From Candidatus Saccharimonadota bacterium (GTDB lineage Bacteria; Patescibacteriota; Saccharimonadia; Saccharimonadales; Saccharimonadaceae), in contig JAFRBW010000009.1 in NCBI GenBank assembly GCA_017404685.1, positions 1 through 37,759 of the forward strand: 37,759 nucleotides of DNA. The letters run 5' to 3'. A model generated the notes under the pieces. The model ran no database searches, was not told the origin of the DNA, and worked only from the letters and a program-made list of their open reading frames with translations. Shown piece by piece: positions 24,245 to 32,476 of this stretch (positions within the stretch are counted from its first letter, which is position 1; each line of letters begins with the position of its first letter). Made by a program: the position numbers and the translations under genes.

Positions 24245-24890
24245 ATCCGTGCTCTGCTGGCACATCTGCCGCATCCACCGGCTCCGCCGCCTCAGCTTCC
24301 TCAGCCTCACGCTTCTCTGCTTCTGCCGCTGGATCATAGAGCGATGCTACCACCTGCTCAGGATCGAGCTCTTTATCTGCAAACTCCACGCCATTAGGCA
24401 ACTTAATATCAGAAATCGTGAGCTTATCTTCCACGTTCGCCATCGCGCTAGCGTCAATCTCTAGCTCTTTTGGCAAATCCGCTGGCTTTGCCTTCACCTC
24501 AAGCTCTTCAATCGATTGCGTCATCGCAAAATGATACGTCTTCGACGCTTCGCTTGCCTCAAAGTTCACAATCACGACTGGCGTAGTTGCAGTCACCGCT
24601 TCTTTCGCCGAAATCGCCTGGAACTCCACGTTCAAAATCTTCCGCGAAACCGAGTCGATCTGCACGTCCTTCACGATTGCCAGCTGTTTCTTCCCAGCCA
24701 CATCAAGATCAATCGGCGAGTGATACCCAGCCACGTCTAGCACCTTCTCAGTCGCCACATACTCAGAGCTAGCCAGCATCGGCTCTTTCCCACCATAAAT
24801 CACCGATGGGATTAGCCCCTTCTTTCTCAAATCTTTTAATTTCTTACCTGTCACTTCACGCTTTAAAAGCGTCAATTTGTATTCAGCCAT
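24219..24890 (-). CDS. rplY: 50S ribosomal protein bL25 (long CTC/TL5 form)
   Basis: bL25 binds 5S rRNA. The 223-residue product has the N-terminal bL25 domain (YKLTLLKREVTGKKLKDLRKKG, IPSVIYGG) at about residues 1-95. The C-terminal beta domain of the CTC form follows (VEVKAKPADLPKELEIDASAM-like segment, ISDIKLPNGVEF), then an acidic Ala/Glu-rich tail. The AAAGGA SD about 7-8 nt before the ATG indicates a leadered mRNA. Its last 26 bp overlap the PfkB/aldolase-like gene on the other strand, and no terminator is visible between them. Confidence 0.95.
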   Translation of the reverse strand: MAEYKLTLLKREVTGKKLKDLRKKGLIPSVIYGGKEPMLASSEYVATEKVLDVAGYHSPIDLDVAGKKQLAIVKDVQIDSVSRKILNVEFQAISAKEAVTATTPVVIVNFEASEASKTYHFAMTQSIEELEVKAKPADLPKELEIDASAMANVEDKLTISDIKLPNGVEFADKELDPEQVVASLYDPAAEAEKREAEEAEAAEPVDAADVPAEHGSKPEEAEA

Positions 24891-24976
24891 AATTATTCCT
24901 TTATCTACTAATTCCCCTTATTTTACCACTTTAATCGTAAAAAGTAAAGCTCCCCCATGCAACCAAAAGCACAAAC

Positions 24977-25013
24977 ATTTCTCAAAAGGCGATTTTTTGC
25001 GAGTTTGAGAAAT
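24977..25013 (-). terminator. Stem-loop downstream of the DGR reverse transcriptase
   Basis: A perfect 10-bp stem ATTTCTCAAA/TTTGAGAAAT with a 17-nt loop begins 3 bp after the RT stop. A long T-run is lacking, so it may be a weak terminator or a 3' stabiliser. Confidence 0.5.
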
Positions 25014-25016
25014 ACG

Positions 25017-26132
25017 TCACTTCATCATATCCGGCACCTTATCAATGCTCCAGCCGCCAGAAGCTGGCGATTCATACTCAAAATACCCCCGATACGACTC
25101 GCGCGAACGCTCATATTTTTCAAAATCATGCTCTTTCAAAAGCCTCAGCCTCTTTTTCACGCGCCGCACCGTCCTAGACATACACACTATCCTGAGCACC
25201 TGATTCCCCTTCCGAGTGCGCTCCAGATAATATCTATATCCCAGAAAAGAAAACCCAGTTTTAGAGGAGCAATTATATATTGCCGACTTCGGATTCATCT
25301 TCAATTTGTGCTCCACTATTTTTACTTCAATCTTTCTCATCCATTCATAAAGCTGTTTCTTATCCGTGCCAAGAAGAATAAAATCATCCATATATCTAAT
25401 ATAATACACACATTTTAGCCCTTCCTTAATATAATGATCCACTTCATCCAAATAGAAAATCGCCAAAAACTGCGATGCCATCGCGCCAATAGATAACCCT
25501 CTGCCCTTACCATAGTGTGGTATATTAGTATGATAACACTGGTTAAACTTATCAATCACATTATTGATATATGGCTTATTGGTTTCATCGATGATTCTTC
25601 TCAAGATCTCCAGCACATCCTTGTCTTTCACTCTTCTTCTCAATTTCTCAAACAAGATTTCATGATCTATAGAGTAAAAATATTTAGAAATATCGATTTT
25701 TAGCGCATATATTTTCGCTTCAGGATTTTCTGCCAAAATTCTTGCAAAATATTGCTTCATTTTCTTTGTCGCATAAGATGCACCCAGCTTCAGTCTTGTT
25801 GCCACGTTCGTATCTACTAATGTATTTTCAAGCAGCGGTATCAAATACCGTTTTGCCACAAAATGATTCACCACCTTATCTCGGATAGACTGACTCATTA
25901 CTAGCCTCGGCTTTGGTTCAAAAATCATAAAACACCGAAACTTATTCGGATAATACTTTCTCGCTTTCAGTTCATTTAGCAATCTACTCACTCTCGCATG
26001 TCCATACATCGCAAACTCAAATAGTCCCTGTTTGTTCTTACAAGTATGCAAAACCGTATTCCAAGCGGCATATAGGTTCTCATACGTCAAGGCCTCGTCA
26101 TAGATTTTTGGAGATTTACGATGTTTCTTCAT
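25017..26132 (-). CDS. DGR reverse transcriptase
   Basis: A 371-residue retroelement-type reverse transcriptase. The motifs in order are KIDISKYFYSIDHEIL (catalytic Asp near residue 147), the DGR-type motif 4 SIGAMASQ (214-221, compare IGNLTSQ in other DGR RTs) and the polymerase YMDD at 247-250. Then come KLKMNPKSAIYNCSSKTGFSFLGYRY, the finger/thumb segment typical of bacterial RTs. There is no maturase or endonuclease domain. In DGRs the RT with Avd copies the TR RNA, misincorporating opposite adenines, and the cDNA replaces VR. Its ATG overlaps the avd stop (ATGA). With a matching TR/VR pair nearby, the assignment is firm. Confidence 0.96.
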   Translation of the reverse strand: MKKHRKSPKIYDEALTYENLYAAWNTVLHTCKNKQGLFEFAMYGHARVSRLLNELKARKYYPNKFRCFMIFEPKPRLVMSQSIRDKVVNHFVAKRYLIPLLENTLVDTNVATRLKLGASYATKKMKQYFARILAENPEAKIYALKIDISKYFYSIDHEILFEKLRRRVKDKDVLEILRRIIDETNKPYINNVIDKFNQCYHTNIPHYGKGRGLSIGAMASQFLAIFYLDEVDHYIKEGLKCVYYIRYMDDFILLGTDKKQLYEWMRKIEVKIVEHKLKMNPKSAIYNCSSKTGFSFLGYRYYLERTRKGNQVLRIVCMSRTVRRVKKRLRLLKEHDFEKYERSRESYRGYFEYESPASGGWSIDKVPDMMK

Positions 26133-26587
26133 AATTCCTCTTTTTCGTTTAGTCCAGTGGTACCAGATGTATTAGCCGCCAGTTTCTTGGTTTCATTCTT
26201 TACCCACGCCCACACTATATTCATAACTTCCTTTTGTTTATCAGCACAGATTTCGAATCTTCGTGCAGATTTTGCATCCAGTTTTTTCTTTTCCTTTCCA
26301 CGATAGCACACATCGCGTATTTCCTTTAGGTATGTCTCCACCATCGCCATCTCAATCTTCAGTTCAATCAGACGATGTTGCCTTTCTCGCCTAGTTGTTA
26401 GAGAGGCATAATACATCGCGTGCCATGCCCTATCCATCGTCACGCGCAATGCCTCCCGATATTCAGAAAATCCCGCCGGGATTTGCGGGATAATAAATAT
26501 TCTCAAATACTCATCCAGCTGTAGCATTGCGACCTTAATTTTAAATGGTTGGAATACTGGTTTTTTGTCATCCGATTTTTGTATCAT
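26129..26587 (-). CDS. avd: DGR accessory variability determinant (Avd-like)
   Basis: A 152-residue, basic, almost wholly helical protein. Helices around residues 24-34, 45-66, 70-100 and 108-135 fit the four-helix bundle of Avd, which forms a pentameric barrel that binds the DGR RT and template RNA. Family-like features include YLRIFIIPQIPAGFSEYREALRV-type spacing, AWHAMYYAS and RLIELKIEMAMVETYLKEIRD. The GAGAGGAAA SD precedes the ATG. It is translationally coupled to the RT by an ATGA overlap and lies downstream of TR. Confidence 0.88.
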   Translation of the reverse strand: MIQKSDDKKPVFQPFKIKVAMLQLDEYLRIFIIPQIPAGFSEYREALRVTMDRAWHAMYYASLTTRRERQHRLIELKIEMAMVETYLKEIRDVCYRGKEKKKLDAKSARRFEICADKQKEVMNIVWAWVKNETKKLAANTSGTTGLNEKEEL

Positions 26588-26898
26588 TTTTCCTCTCTTT
26601 ATTTCTTATCAGCTTCAGCGAGCCCGACTCTTCAAGCATCTGCTCTACTTGCCAGTCTCGCCTCCACTTGTTATGATATTCAAGCTAGGAATACTAGATT
26701 CCCTCACTTAAGCAACCTACCTATTTCACTTATCTTCGTCCATCATTAGAGCCTATCTTTTCAGAATAGGATTATGATGTATCTCTGCAAGGAAAATTAA
26801 TTCCAAGCGATTAAGCAATGGGGCCTCCATACAAGACAATGTTTTTATAAAAAACAACCAGTATCTTAACCCCAGCTTACGAAAAAGTTCGTGAAAGT
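26588..26898 (-). ncRNA. DGR RNA spacer between TR and avd
   Basis: This 311-nt non-coding stretch lies 3' of TR in the transcribed (minus) direction, where DGR template RNAs carry a structured part needed for cDNA priming. Two hairpins are visible: CCTAT-CT/AG-ATAGG with a GAAA tetraloop and one bulge (26752-26770), and TATTC/GAATA (26677-26693). No convincing ORF is present. The functional role is inferred from DGR biology. Confidence 0.5.
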
Positions 26899-27035
26899 GC
26901 CGGACGCACCCCATTCGTGTTGTTCACGTTGTTGTTGTTGAGGTTGCCATTCGAGTTCAGGTTGAAGACGTTCGCGTTGCCGTTCGAGTTCCGGTTATAC
27001 GGAGAGAGCAACCAGAAGTTAGAGCCGGAGCGAAG
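26899..27035 (-). repeat. DGR template repeat (TR)
   Basis: This 137-nt repeat is matched without gaps by VR at 27383-27519. In the minus (sense) orientation it is full of AAC/AAT codons (36 adenines by my count). Twenty-four adenines differ in VR and none of the 101 other bases do. Identity stops sharply at both ends, with partial similarity beyond the 3' side (IMH-like region). Confidence 0.95.
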
Positions 27036-27306
27036 CCGACTCCAGAAATCAAACTGGACACTCGGCAAGATACAACACGGTGCACAATCTCGTTTTTACG
27101 ATAAGCTGCTTCGGAGTCTTAGTGGCTCCGCTTCTACCCAGAATGATCTTATTCTATCCAGGAGCGGAGCCACTAACACAGCAAACTTTAAGGTTTCGGG
27201 GGATGCTTCGCATCCGCCCTTGTGGTGGCTCCGGCAGAGCCTTCGCCGCCACATTTTTTGGGCTATCGCTACGCGATAGTTTTCTGGAACGTCTATATTT
27301 ACTCCT
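27036..27306 (-). other. Stem-loop-rich spacer between target gene and TR
   Basis: This 271-bp non-coding spacer contains a perfect 13-bp inverted repeat (27120-27132, 27163-27175) with a nested GAAT/ATTC, a CTATCGC/GCGATAG hairpin (27263-27279), and GGATGC/GCATCC and GGCTC/GAGCC hairpins. DGRs often have a stem-loop after VR that aids homing; which, if any, plays that role is unclear. Confidence 0.55.
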
Positions 27307-30093
27307 TTACCATGTTACAGTCCAAGGACTTGCTGCGGTGCCATCGCCACCACTGATCATCGTTCCAGAGGCGAGGGAAATGGCCGGACGCACCCCATAC
27401 GCGTCGCTCACGCCGCCGTAGTTGAGGTCGCCATCCGAGTACAGGAAGAAGACGACCGCGTAGCCGACCGAGGACCGGTAATACGGAGAGAGCAACCAGA
27501 AGACAGAGCCGGAGCGAAGGAAGGAATTTGCGTTATAGGAAGAACCATTAGTAGCGGTTGAGCTACCAGAACCAGCAAATGATGCTTCGTCAGCAGTAAT
27601 TAATGCTACTGGGTAAGTAAGCTGGCCATTACCACCACTGGCGGTAGTAGTACTATAAGTGTCCACTATACCACGTGGGCAACCTAGGGTTGGGGTTTGG
27701 GCAGAGTTGTAGTTTCTCGCATATGCGCCATAGCGATAAATTGTCATACTGGAAGTGCCATAAGGAATTACAGTAGTGGATTCTGCCAGTTTACTGCTGA
27801 GAGCGTAGGAACCATCCGGGTAAGTTGTTCTATCTGCACAGTAACCGGCATTGGCTTCTAGGTGGGATGTGTAGCTAGTCATATTAGAGCTATACCAGGA
27901 TTCTATATACTTCTTAATGATGGAGCTATTGGTATTAGTAGTAGTATCATTGCCAGATGAACCAAATAGGGTGCTGAGAGCAGTAGCAGAAGTGGTGCTT
28001 GCAGCTACATTACTATATGTGTAACCCACAGCATGCATATTCTTATACTGGAGACCAGTGTAGCTAGTGCCGGCAACTGTAGCGGAGCTAGTATTAAATG
28101 GTGCAGTAGTGAGCTCAGCGTTTGTCCCGGCATTTGCACAGGTAGAACCAGTCCAAGTGCCGTTGTAGATCATCTTCACGCCACCGGAGCCGGTAGTGCG
28201 GAGGATACGCCAGCAGGTATTGTTGTCTAGCTTTACGTAGTTTGGATAGGCGGCGCCATCACCGTCAGAGCCATAAGAGCCAGTAGTATTGTCTAGAATG
28301 CCGCGATAATAGTAGATGGTGCTGGTGTTAGCGGCGTCGCTAGCCGCACCGAATACTGACGAATTGTAAGTATATACACCCGAGTTGGAGGCGCTAATAC
28401 TTTCTTGGAGCTGTGCGGCGGTCTGAGTGCCCTTAGTCATCGCAGCAATCGTATCATAGAGAGATAATGCACTACTCTTTCCAGTAGCTGTCAAGGCACC
28501 AGCACCTGCACCAGTCAGTGTAACAGTCGTAGGGTTCGTCGTAGTATTAGACACGTTGATATTAGTACCAGCCGTCCAGGAATCAAACTCGTAGTTCTCG
28601 CTAAGACTCATCGTAGCAGTATACGCAGTGCCATATTTCAGTTGTACAGTTGAACTTGCGGATGTAGCTGTAACAATATCAGTATTGTCAGAAGCATTAG
28701 TAAATACTACCTGGTTAGCTCCGTCTTGAAAGGTTACAGTGACACCATAAGAGTTCAGGGTAGCGCTTGGAGTAATGGTAGCATTGCCTGCCCCTACAGT
28801 ATAAGTTATATTATTATTGCTAACAGTTACTTCACCGGCAGTAGCGTTCCAAGAGCCCAAAGAATACCCAGCAGCCAGCGTCACAGCTAACGTATAGTCC
28901 TTACCATAGATAAGCGTCTTAGTACAACCTGCACCAGACACTGCCGCAGTACATACTGTGCCATCTAAGGTAACACTGCTAATACCAGCGACCGTACCAT
29001 ACTTGATAGAATAGGTATTTATATTCCACATCGCTTTTAGTGTCACCGATACCACTTCGTCTATGTCAAAGGTGATATCGCTCCCAGCCGCATATTCTGT
29101 ACCGGAGCAGGTATCATTCGCATAAGCTGTACTCGTGACCGTACCAAGGCACCACTTATTAAACGTGTGGCCCGTCCAGGTTGGAACGTCTGAGGAGAGT
29201 GTAACCGTGGTTGTAGAGGCGTTGTTTAGAGCATCGGATTGATTTCCCGGGAGGCCGGAAGCGGAGTTTCCGGCAGCACCGGCGTTGTAATAAATCCCGT
29301 AGGTGGTTGGATGAGCGGTGGCAGCGAAGGACATGGTAGTAGAGTAGTTGCCGGCAGTTAGGCTACTATCTACTTTTGCTCCAACACGAAGATTAGATGT
29401 AACGCCATTGGTTTTGGTGTAGATTTCGTCAATCTTAGTGCCATCACTACCTGGAGCAGCAATATAGGAAGTTGCGTCATCTTGCGTTAGCTTATAACCC
29501 CAACGATTGGTAGTAAAAGAACAGGTCGAAGCGGTGGCTGTAGTACAAGTGAAAGTTCCCGTACTAGCGAGAGTAGAAAGCGTATTGGAACTAGTAGTAG
29601 TCAAGGAACCGTCTGCATTGGTCGTAGAGAGAGTAAGATAATACCCCGTGGCATTAGAAGTGGCCACAGTGACGTCTAAATCTGAATACCCAAACACTGG
29701 AGTACCATCAATGTTTGGTTTGATATTGAGACCAAGGCTAGTTGGGCTAGTAGTAAGACCATCGCCTGCTAGCACTATTTCTAGAGTTGGAGTGGCGTCC
29801 ACGGATAGTGAAAAATCTACATCATTTGATCCAATCTCGGCATAGGCATTGCAAGAGAGGCAAGCAATGCCTAGCGCTAGTGCAGGAATTAATATAACCG
29901 CGCGGGTGGCAGCTGCGGAGGGGGTCCCCCAAAATTGCCGCCAATTTTGGGGGAGGACAGCAGCTGACAGGACCCGCGCCATATGTTTAATAATCCTGCA
30001 CGTAGAGTTATTGCTGCATTTTTTGCGCGTATCCAGAATAACTCTACGTGGAGAATTGTTAAGTTTTACTTTGATTTTTTGTATGACCTGCAT
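27307..30093 (-). CDS. DGR target: secreted InlB-repeat/DUF6273-like variable protein
   Basis: A 928-codon frame for an exported protein that is diversified by the DGR. A signal peptide occupies about residues 65-85 (AVILIPALALGIACLSC, cleavage near AYA). Next are a beta-rich Thr/Ser/Asn-rich domain, an InlB B-repeat (Flg_new-type, about 280-370, ending VTLKAMWN), divergent InlB-type repeats (about 375-560) and a C-terminal domain. The C-terminal domain carries CWRILR, FWLLSPY and GVRPAI, resembling DUF6273/C-type-lectin-like folds used by many DGR targets. VR covers residues about 859-904. The start is uncertain: the ATG at 30093 has a closely spaced AAAGGA, while the ATG at 29982 gives a more normal signal peptide. 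A palindromic element encodes residues about 39-64. Confidence 0.88.
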   Translation of the reverse strand: MQVIQKIKVKLNNSPRRVILDTRKKCSNNSTCRIIKHMARVLSAAVLPQNWRQFWGTPSAAATRAVILIPALALGIACLSCNAYAEIGSNDVDFSLSVDATPTLEIVLAGDGLTTSPTSLGLNIKPNIDGTPVFGYSDLDVTVATSNATGYYLTLSTTNADGSLTTTSSNTLSTLASTGTFTCTTATASTCSFTTNRWGYKLTQDDATSYIAAPGSDGTKIDEIYTKTNGVTSNLRVGAKVDSSLTAGNYSTTMSFAATAHPTTYGIYYNAGAAGNSASGLPGNQSDALNNASTTTVTLSSDVPTWTGHTFNKWCLGTVTSTAYANDTCSGTEYAAGSDITFDIDEVVSVTLKAMWNINTYSIKYGTVAGISSVTLDGTVCTAAVSGAGCTKTLIYGKDYTLAVTLAAGYSLGSWNATAGEVTVSNNNITYTVGAGNATITPSATLNSYGVTVTFQDGANQVVFTNASDNTDIVTATSASSTVQLKYGTAYTATMSLSENYEFDSWTAGTNINVSNTTTNPTTVTLTGAGAGALTATGKSSALSLYDTIAAMTKGTQTAAQLQESISASNSGVYTYNSSVFGAASDAANTSTIYYYRGILDNTTGSYGSDGDGAAYPNYVKLDNNTCWRILRTTGSGGVKMIYNGTWTGSTCANAGTNAELTTAPFNTSSATVAGTSYTGLQYKNMHAVGYTYSNVAASTTSATALSTLFGSSGNDTTTNTNSSIIKKYIESWYSSNMTSYTSHLEANAGYCADRTTYPDGSYALSSKLAESTTVIPYGTSSMTIYRYGAYARNYNSAQTPTLGCPRGIVDTYSTTTASGGNGQLTYPVALITADEASFAGSGSSTATNGSSYNANSFLRSGSVFWLLSPYYRSSVGYAVVFFLYSDGDLNYGGVSDAYGVRPAISLASGTMISGGDGTAASPWTVTW
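27383..27519 (-). repeat. DGR variable repeat (VR)
   Basis: This 137-nt repeat lies in the 3' end of the target gene, same length and phase as TR. All 24 differences are at TR adenines, with A changed to G, T or C (sense strand). It encodes the FWLLSPY...GVRPAI part of the lectin-like domain. Confidence 0.95.
29902..29977 (-). repeat. In-frame palindromic repeat element, copy 3 (DGR target)
   Basis: This 76-bp palindrome has the murB element's architecture: GCGGGT ends, a GCAGCTG inner pair and CCCCCAAAATT/AATTTTGGGGG core, ending CAGGACCCGC. It encodes the stretch just before the signal peptide's hydrophobic run. Confidence 0.75.
29999..30050 (-). repeat. Perfect 14-bp inverted repeat near the target start
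   Basis: CACGTAGAGTTATT (29999-30012) and its complement (30037-30050) surround a 24-nt loop. It lies between the two candidate start codons and would form a strong hairpin in the mRNA. Confidence 0.7.
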
Positions 30094-30142
30094 GTTCCTT
30101 TTGCCTCTCTTATCGACGGATGCAGCACCAACCTACAAAAAT

Positions 30143-30279
30143 GGAGCTACAAGGTGAACCCCTCACGATGTCAAACAAATTTAATTTGTTCAAGCATACA
30201 CGAAGTCCTTATAGCTCCGTTTTTATGCTCGAACAACAATGATTTATTGTTTTATTAACTCTTTATCGTGAGGGGTTCA
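30143..30279 (-). ncRNA. Pseudoknotted structured leader RNA upstream of the DGR target
   Basis: A 15-bp closing stem (30155-30169/30265-30279) encloses three hairpins: AACAAT/ATTGTT (30235-30251), an AGCATA/TATGCT arm (30193-30229) and AACAAAT/ATTTGTT (30174-30190). The middle hairpin's loop (30207-30218) can pair over 12 bp, with one G-U wobble in the minus-strand RNA, with 30143-30154 just outside the closing stem. It lies in the predicted leader of the target gene. I recognise no known class. Confidence 0.65.
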
Positions 30280-30308
30280 TTTCTCGTCGTTAAATTGTTA
30301 ATACTTCC

Positions 30309-30337
30309 ATTGTATCGCACTTTTCAAAAAACCGCAA
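30309..30337 (-). promoter_or_regulatory. Promoter of the DGR target transcript
   Basis: TTGCGG (30332-30337), a 17-bp spacer and TACAAT (30309-30314) on the minus strand. The -35 hexamer is the same as that of recA. It predicts a leader of about 210-320 nt depending on the start codon. Confidence 0.65.
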
Positions 30338-30382
30338 GTCTTTTTCCACAAGATTTCTTCATACACTTTTTGCAACTTCTAC

Positions 30383-32470
30383 CTACTCCCACACCGGCAA
30401 ATCATCCGGAAACGGATCGGCATCAAACCCAAAATCATCCTGAGAAAAAGTTCCCGCCTGATCGCTAAAACTATCCGTAAACCCATCGCCATCCTCGTCA
30501 CGATACCCGCTAAAGTCAGTCGGCGCGCCATATGGATTATACCCAATCTCCGTCAAAAATCTCGATGGTATATTGTAGTTCCGGCTCCCAAACGAATACC
30601 TAGACTGCGCATACGTCAAATACAACTTTTTCATCGCCCGCGTCATCCCCACATACATCAACCGCCGCTCTTCTTCCATTTCATCGTCGCTCTCATACGC
30701 ACGCGATCCTGGAAATAGCCCCTCCTCTAGCCCCACCACAAACACCACCGCAAACTCCAACCCTTTCGCCGCATGGAGCGTCATCAGCGTCACCGCATCT
30801 TGCTCCGTCTCTTCATCCGCCGACGAAAACAGCGCCGCATCCACCAAAAACTCATCAAGACTCGCATAATCTTCCGCAATTTTTATCAAAACTTTCAAGT
30901 TCGCAATCCTATCTTCACCATTGTCCACTTTTGTCTCAAAAATCGTCTCAAAATCAAAATAATCTATAACCCGTTTGATAATCTGGCTTGGCACCGCCGC
31001 ATCTCTCATTTCCCAGAGAAAATCCACCAGCCGCTTCATTCCGTTTCGCGCTTTCGCCGTTTTCAAAACGTCCACCAACTCCGGATCAAGCAACGGCTTA
31101 TCCGTAGCTTGTTCCTCCGAAATCACATCCACCGCCATCAAAACCTTATTCACCGAAGCATCGCCCACGCCAGACAACACATTTTTCATCACTCTTTCAA
31201 GGCTCACTTTGTCCTTTTCATTCGCAATCAAATGCAAAATCGCCAGCACGTCCTTAATTTCACGCCGATCATAAAATCTCACGCCACCCACCACTTTATA
31301 GGGCAACTGTAATTCCATAAAGGCTTTCTCAAACGCATACGATTGTGCGTTTGTCCGATACAAAATCGCAAAATTATCATATCCGCCATATTTAGCGACC
31401 AGCGCCTGAATTTTCCTTCCCACAAACGCCGCTTCCGCTTCTTCATCCGCAAGTTGCACAATTTCCACATCTTCGCCATCGCCCGCTTCCGTAAACAACT
31501 TCTTATCCGTTCGCGTTTTATTTTCTTGAATTATTTTTTGCGACGCTTCCAAAATCTTTCCCGTCGAACGATAATTCTGCTCCAACTTTATCACTTTTGC
31601 TCCCGGAAAATCTTTCTCAAAACTCAAAATATTCGTAAAATCCGCTCCGCGCCACGAATAAATCGACTGCCAATCATCCCCCACCACGCAAATATTTCGT
31701 TCTTCCCCCACAAGCAGCCGAATAATCTGATATTGCACTGCATTTGTGTCCTGATACTCATCAATCAAAATATGCCGAAACCTCTCCTGCCACTTTTTCC
31801 GCACATCTTTATTATTCTTGAAAAGCTCCAGCGTCCTTAGCAGCAAATCATCAAAATCCAACGCCCCCATACTATTCTTTTCGCGTTCATACTCACGATA
31901 TATTTCCGCCACTTCGCGATGATTTCTGAAATACTTTTTCTTCGAATCATGCTCATATAGCTCTGGCGTTACACCTTTATTTTTTTCGCTCGATATCAAA
32001 GAAAGCACGTTCTTCGGCTTCAAATCTTTCGTATTTATTTCAAGCCGCTTCATAATCCGCTTCACAAGCGTAGCTTGATCGTCAGAATCATAGATCGTAA
32101 ATCTCCTATCAATCCTCGCCGCCTCCGCCTCAATCCTCAGAATCCTCACGCATATCCCATGGAACGTCCCCATATACGGCATAAAAGACCTAGGAGGATT
32201 CGCCGCATCGACTGGCGCGAGCGAAGCAGGTTGAGAAAAGTTCGCAACAAGATTCCAGAGCCGTACCCTCATCTCGTTTGCCGCCTTATTCGTAAACGTC
32301 ACCGCGAGAATATTCTCCTGCCGTACTCCATGTAGAATCAAATTTGCAATCCTATGCGTCAAAGTCTTCGTTTTCCCCGACCCAGCCCCCGCCAAAATTA
32401 AAATCGGCCCTTCTAGCGTCTCCACCGCTTCCCTTTGTGCTGTATTTAATCCCTCCGTCACCATATCCAT
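30383..32470 (-). CDS. UvrD/PcrA-type superfamily 1A DNA helicase
   Basis: A 695-residue 3'-5' DNA helicase with the SF1A motifs in order: LNTAQREAV (Q motif), AGAGSGKTKTL (Walker A), VTFTNKAANEM (Ia), DEYQDTN (II), VVGDDWQSIYSWRGAD (III), EQNYRST (IV), VTLMTLHAAKGLEF (V) and LMYVGMTRA (VI). These enzymes act in repair, recombination and replication restart. About 15-20 extra residues (NFSQPASLAPVDAANPP) lie before GTFHGIC and are unusual. The C-terminal tail is acidic, rich in Asp and Phe. The start at 32468-32470 is 6 nt after TATAAT. Confidence 0.95.
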   Translation of the reverse strand: MDMVTEGLNTAQREAVETLEGPILILAGAGSGKTKTLTHRIANLILHGVRQENILAVTFTNKAANEMRVRLWNLVANFSQPASLAPVDAANPPRSFMPYMGTFHGICVRILRIEAEAARIDRRFTIYDSDDQATLVKRIMKRLEINTKDLKPKNVLSLISSEKNKGVTPELYEHDSKKKYFRNHREVAEIYREYEREKNSMGALDFDDLLLRTLELFKNNKDVRKKWQERFRHILIDEYQDTNAVQYQIIRLLVGEERNICVVGDDWQSIYSWRGADFTNILSFEKDFPGAKVIKLEQNYRSTGKILEASQKIIQENKTRTDKKLFTEAGDGEDVEIVQLADEEAEAAFVGRKIQALVAKYGGYDNFAILYRTNAQSYAFEKAFMELQLPYKVVGGVRFYDRREIKDVLAILHLIANEKDKVSLERVMKNVLSGVGDASVNKVLMAVDVISEEQATDKPLLDPELVDVLKTAKARNGMKRLVDFLWEMRDAAVPSQIIKRVIDYFDFETIFETKVDNGEDRIANLKVLIKIAEDYASLDEFLVDAALFSSADEETEQDAVTLMTLHAAKGLEFAVVFVVGLEEGLFPGSRAYESDDEMEEERRLMYVGMTRAMKKLYLTYAQSRYSFGSRNYNIPSRFLTEIGYNPYGAPTDFSGYRDEDGDGFTDSFSDQAGTFSQDDFGFDADPFPDDLPVWE

Positions 32471-32476
32471 CATACC

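Noticed and set aside
25017-26132. A group II intron or retron RT
   Set aside because: There is no maturase or endonuclease domain and no retron RNA layout; the Avd-like gene and the adenine-biased TR/VR pair identify a DGR.
26877-27068. A 63-residue Asn-rich ORF covering TR
   Set aside because: TR keeps the reading phase of VR, so it is open by descent. There is no SD or promoter, and TR works as an RNA template.
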